A stretch of 14,654 nucleotides of DNA from Pedobacter sp. (GTDB lineage Bacteria > Bacteroidota > Bacteroidia > Sphingobacteriales > Sphingobacteriaceae): positions 1-14,654 of the forward strand of contig SEDG01000092.1 in the NCBI GenBank assembly GCA_004295885.1, in the 5' to 3' direction. How positions within the stretch are numbered: the first letter of the stretch is position 1; each line of letters begins with the position of its first letter. The translations under genes and the position numbers were made by a program. Positions 14,031 through 14,654 of the stretch are shown in pieces. The notes beneath the pieces were generated by a model. It did no database searches. It was not told the origin of the DNA and saw only the letters and a list, made by a program, of their open reading frames with translations.

Positions 14031-14050
14031 ATATTTTCCCTGTTAAGTCC
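13985..14050. repeat. 14-bp inverted repeat closing the 11-bp array
   Basis: GGACTTAACAGGGA (13985-13998) and TCCCTGTTAAGTCC (14037-14050) are perfect inverted copies with a 38-base loop holding the other repeat units. The inverted copy can also pair with the nearest unit, ACAGGGA (14025-14031) with TCCCTGT (14037-14043), leaving a 5-base loop. Several mutually exclusive hairpins are therefore possible. Confidence 0.85.
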
Positions 14051-14097
14051 TAATTGGATCTTTGTTTGATTTGAGTCTGTTACCTTAAATGGATATT

Positions 14098-14158
14098 CCT
14101 CAATAAAGGGAAGGCCCGAATGCCTGCGAGGGAACCCTAGGGTAAAAACCTCAATAAA
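14098..14158. repeat. CCTCAATAAA direct repeats around a GC-rich patch
   Basis: CCTCAATAAA occurs at 14098-14107 and 14149-14158. Between them is a patch that is GC-rich for this window, ending in the perfect palindrome ACCCTAGGGT (14134-14143). Direct repeats around a short foreign-looking segment could be a remnant of a small insertion, but nothing here is recognised. Confidence 0.4.
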
Positions 14159-14518
14159 ACCTTATACCGATTTATTTTAATAATAGCATTCTCCGCTTCG
14201 AGAATTAGGCTTGAAGTGCTAAGGTATGATTTTCCTAATCTTCTTAACTATTGTCCCGAATAAGCTAGCATTTTAACAGTTGTTAAACCCTATAGGTACC
14301 TATTTTAGAACCGTCTTTACTTGCTAAGTCTATCTAAAATGAAAATGCTTTCGCAAAAGATGGCTACGAAAAGTGGAATTAAAATTAAAGAATGCTCCTG
14401 AACTTGCTTTTAAAAAAAGGTTCGCTTAGAGGTTTTTTGGCAATAACCGCCCAGCCTTACAAGCATTCCTCCATAGGAAGCAAATTATAAATCGCTTAAT
14501 ATCAGCAACATTAATTAA

Positions 14519-14547
14519 AAATTTCTTTTCTATTTAAAAAGAAATTT
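14519..14547. repeat. 11-bp inverted repeat at the rpsA promoter
   Basis: AAATTTCTTTT (14519-14529) and AAAAGAAATTT (14537-14547) are perfect inverted repeats with a 7-base loop. The right arm ends one base before the -7 element at 14549, so the repeat covers the region where the -33 contacts would be. It is a candidate operator for a repressor of the ribosomal-protein gene. Confidence 0.65.
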
Positions 14548-14548
14548 C

Positions 14549-14556
14549 TACCTTTG
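14549..14556 (+). promoter_or_regulatory. -7 promoter element of the probable rpsA
   Basis: TACCTTTG is an exact TAnnTTTG match, 37 bases before the ATG at 14594, giving a leader of about 30 bases. Confidence 0.7.
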
Positions 14557-14575
14557 CAGTCCCTAAATAGGGAAC

Positions 14576-14582
14576 AAAGGAG
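14576..14582 (+). promoter_or_regulatory. Shine-Dalgarno site of the probable rpsA
   Basis: AAAGGAG is complementary to the 3' end of 16S rRNA and lies 11 bases before the ATG. Nearly all other genes in this window lack such a site, as is usual for Bacteroidota, so its presence here is notable. The spacing is slightly long. Confidence 0.6.
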
Positions 14583-14593
14583 ATTATTAATTA

Positions 14594-14654
14594 ATGGCTA
14601 AAAAACAAGTAGCAGAAAAAGAACTAGAGGCTAAAACAGCCGAACTACAAGGTG
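14594..14654 (+). CDS. rpsA: Probable 30S ribosomal protein S1, N-terminal end, partial
   Basis: Twenty codons are visible to the window edge, reading MAKKQVAEKELEAKTAELQG. The lysine- and glutamate-rich start resembles the N-terminus of Sphingobacteriaceae S1 as I recall it. The strong promoter and Shine-Dalgarno fit a highly expressed translation gene, and the position after cmk fits the common cmk-rpsA order. S1 binds mRNA through repeated OB-fold S1 domains, none of which is visible yet. The identification is likely but not proven by so short a segment. Confidence 0.6.
   Translation, partial: MAKKQVAEKELEAKTAELQG

Larger units (their letters stand above)
13707..14548. other. Gene-free region of about 840 bp
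   Basis: No open frame of note is present. The longest short ATG frames seen are MIFLILLTIVPNKLAF at 14226 and a 20-codon frame at 14339-14401; both lack any recognisable feature. No tRNA or rRNA signature was found. The region contains the 11-bp AACAGGG array, a 10-bp direct repeat pair around a GC-rich patch, and two further short inverted repeats (14272-14287 and 14302-14309 with 14333-14340). It looks like decayed or repeat-bearing spacer DNA. Confidence 0.7.

Noticed and set aside
13980..14050. CRISPR array
   Set aside because: The period is 11 bp with 4-base variable linkers, far too short for repeat-spacer units, and no cas genes are nearby.
14339..14401. Short reading frame of 20 codons
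   Set aside because: No ribosome-binding site, promoter or recognisable sequence, and it lies in a region with many stops.

Overview
The window looks like chromosomal DNA from a Bacteroidota, most likely a Pedobacter-type Sphingobacteriaceae. This rests on AT-rich sequence, several copies of the Bacteroidota -7 promoter element TAnnTTTG, secreted proteins whose signal peptides end in AQ, DUF4783, DUF1080 and LpxR-family genes, and very few Shine-Dalgarno sites. The organism call is inference from gene content and style, not a database match.

Layout. Positions 1-69 are the 3' end of a probable chorismate-utilising enzyme gene (TrpE/PabB type). Its stop codon lies inside an array of almost 13 tandem TTTAGGG heptamers (65-154), followed by three short hairpins, the last of which is a terminator. 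A minus-strand cluster follows, transcribed from 2972 to 242: a DUF4783 secreted protein, nadC (NAD synthesis), plsY (phospholipid synthesis, C-terminally truncated here) and an M48 metalloprotease lipoprotein. Divergent from it on the plus strand are gpmI (glycolysis) and a translationally coupled small lipoprotein, closed by a strong bidirectional terminator at 5180-5221 that also serves a convergent TPR-protein gene.

Next come lon, preceded by a sigma-54-like site, and an LpxR-family outer-membrane gene whose start overlaps the lon stop. The LpxR gene converges on arfB (ribosome rescue) with overlapping stop codons. Divergent from arfB is cmk, whose promoter -7 box sits so close to the ATG that the mRNA should be almost leaderless. 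Between cmk and the start of a probable rpsA (14594) lie about 3.9 kb of accessory DNA: a DUF1080 protein, a TPM-domain gene broken by an apparent internal deletion plus frameshift, an SH3b-domain membrane protein, and about 840 bp without genes. That gap carries an exact-period 11-bp repeat array ending in an inverted copy. In many bacteria cmk and rpsA are neighbours, so this block may have been inserted or may have expanded.

Most genes are housekeeping. The parts worth a second look are the two repeat systems, the truncated plsY, the broken TPM gene, the near-leaderless cmk promoter, and the rpsA leader, which combines a clear Shine-Dalgarno with an 11-bp inverted repeat at the promoter. 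I did not find a clearly novel multi-gene system.
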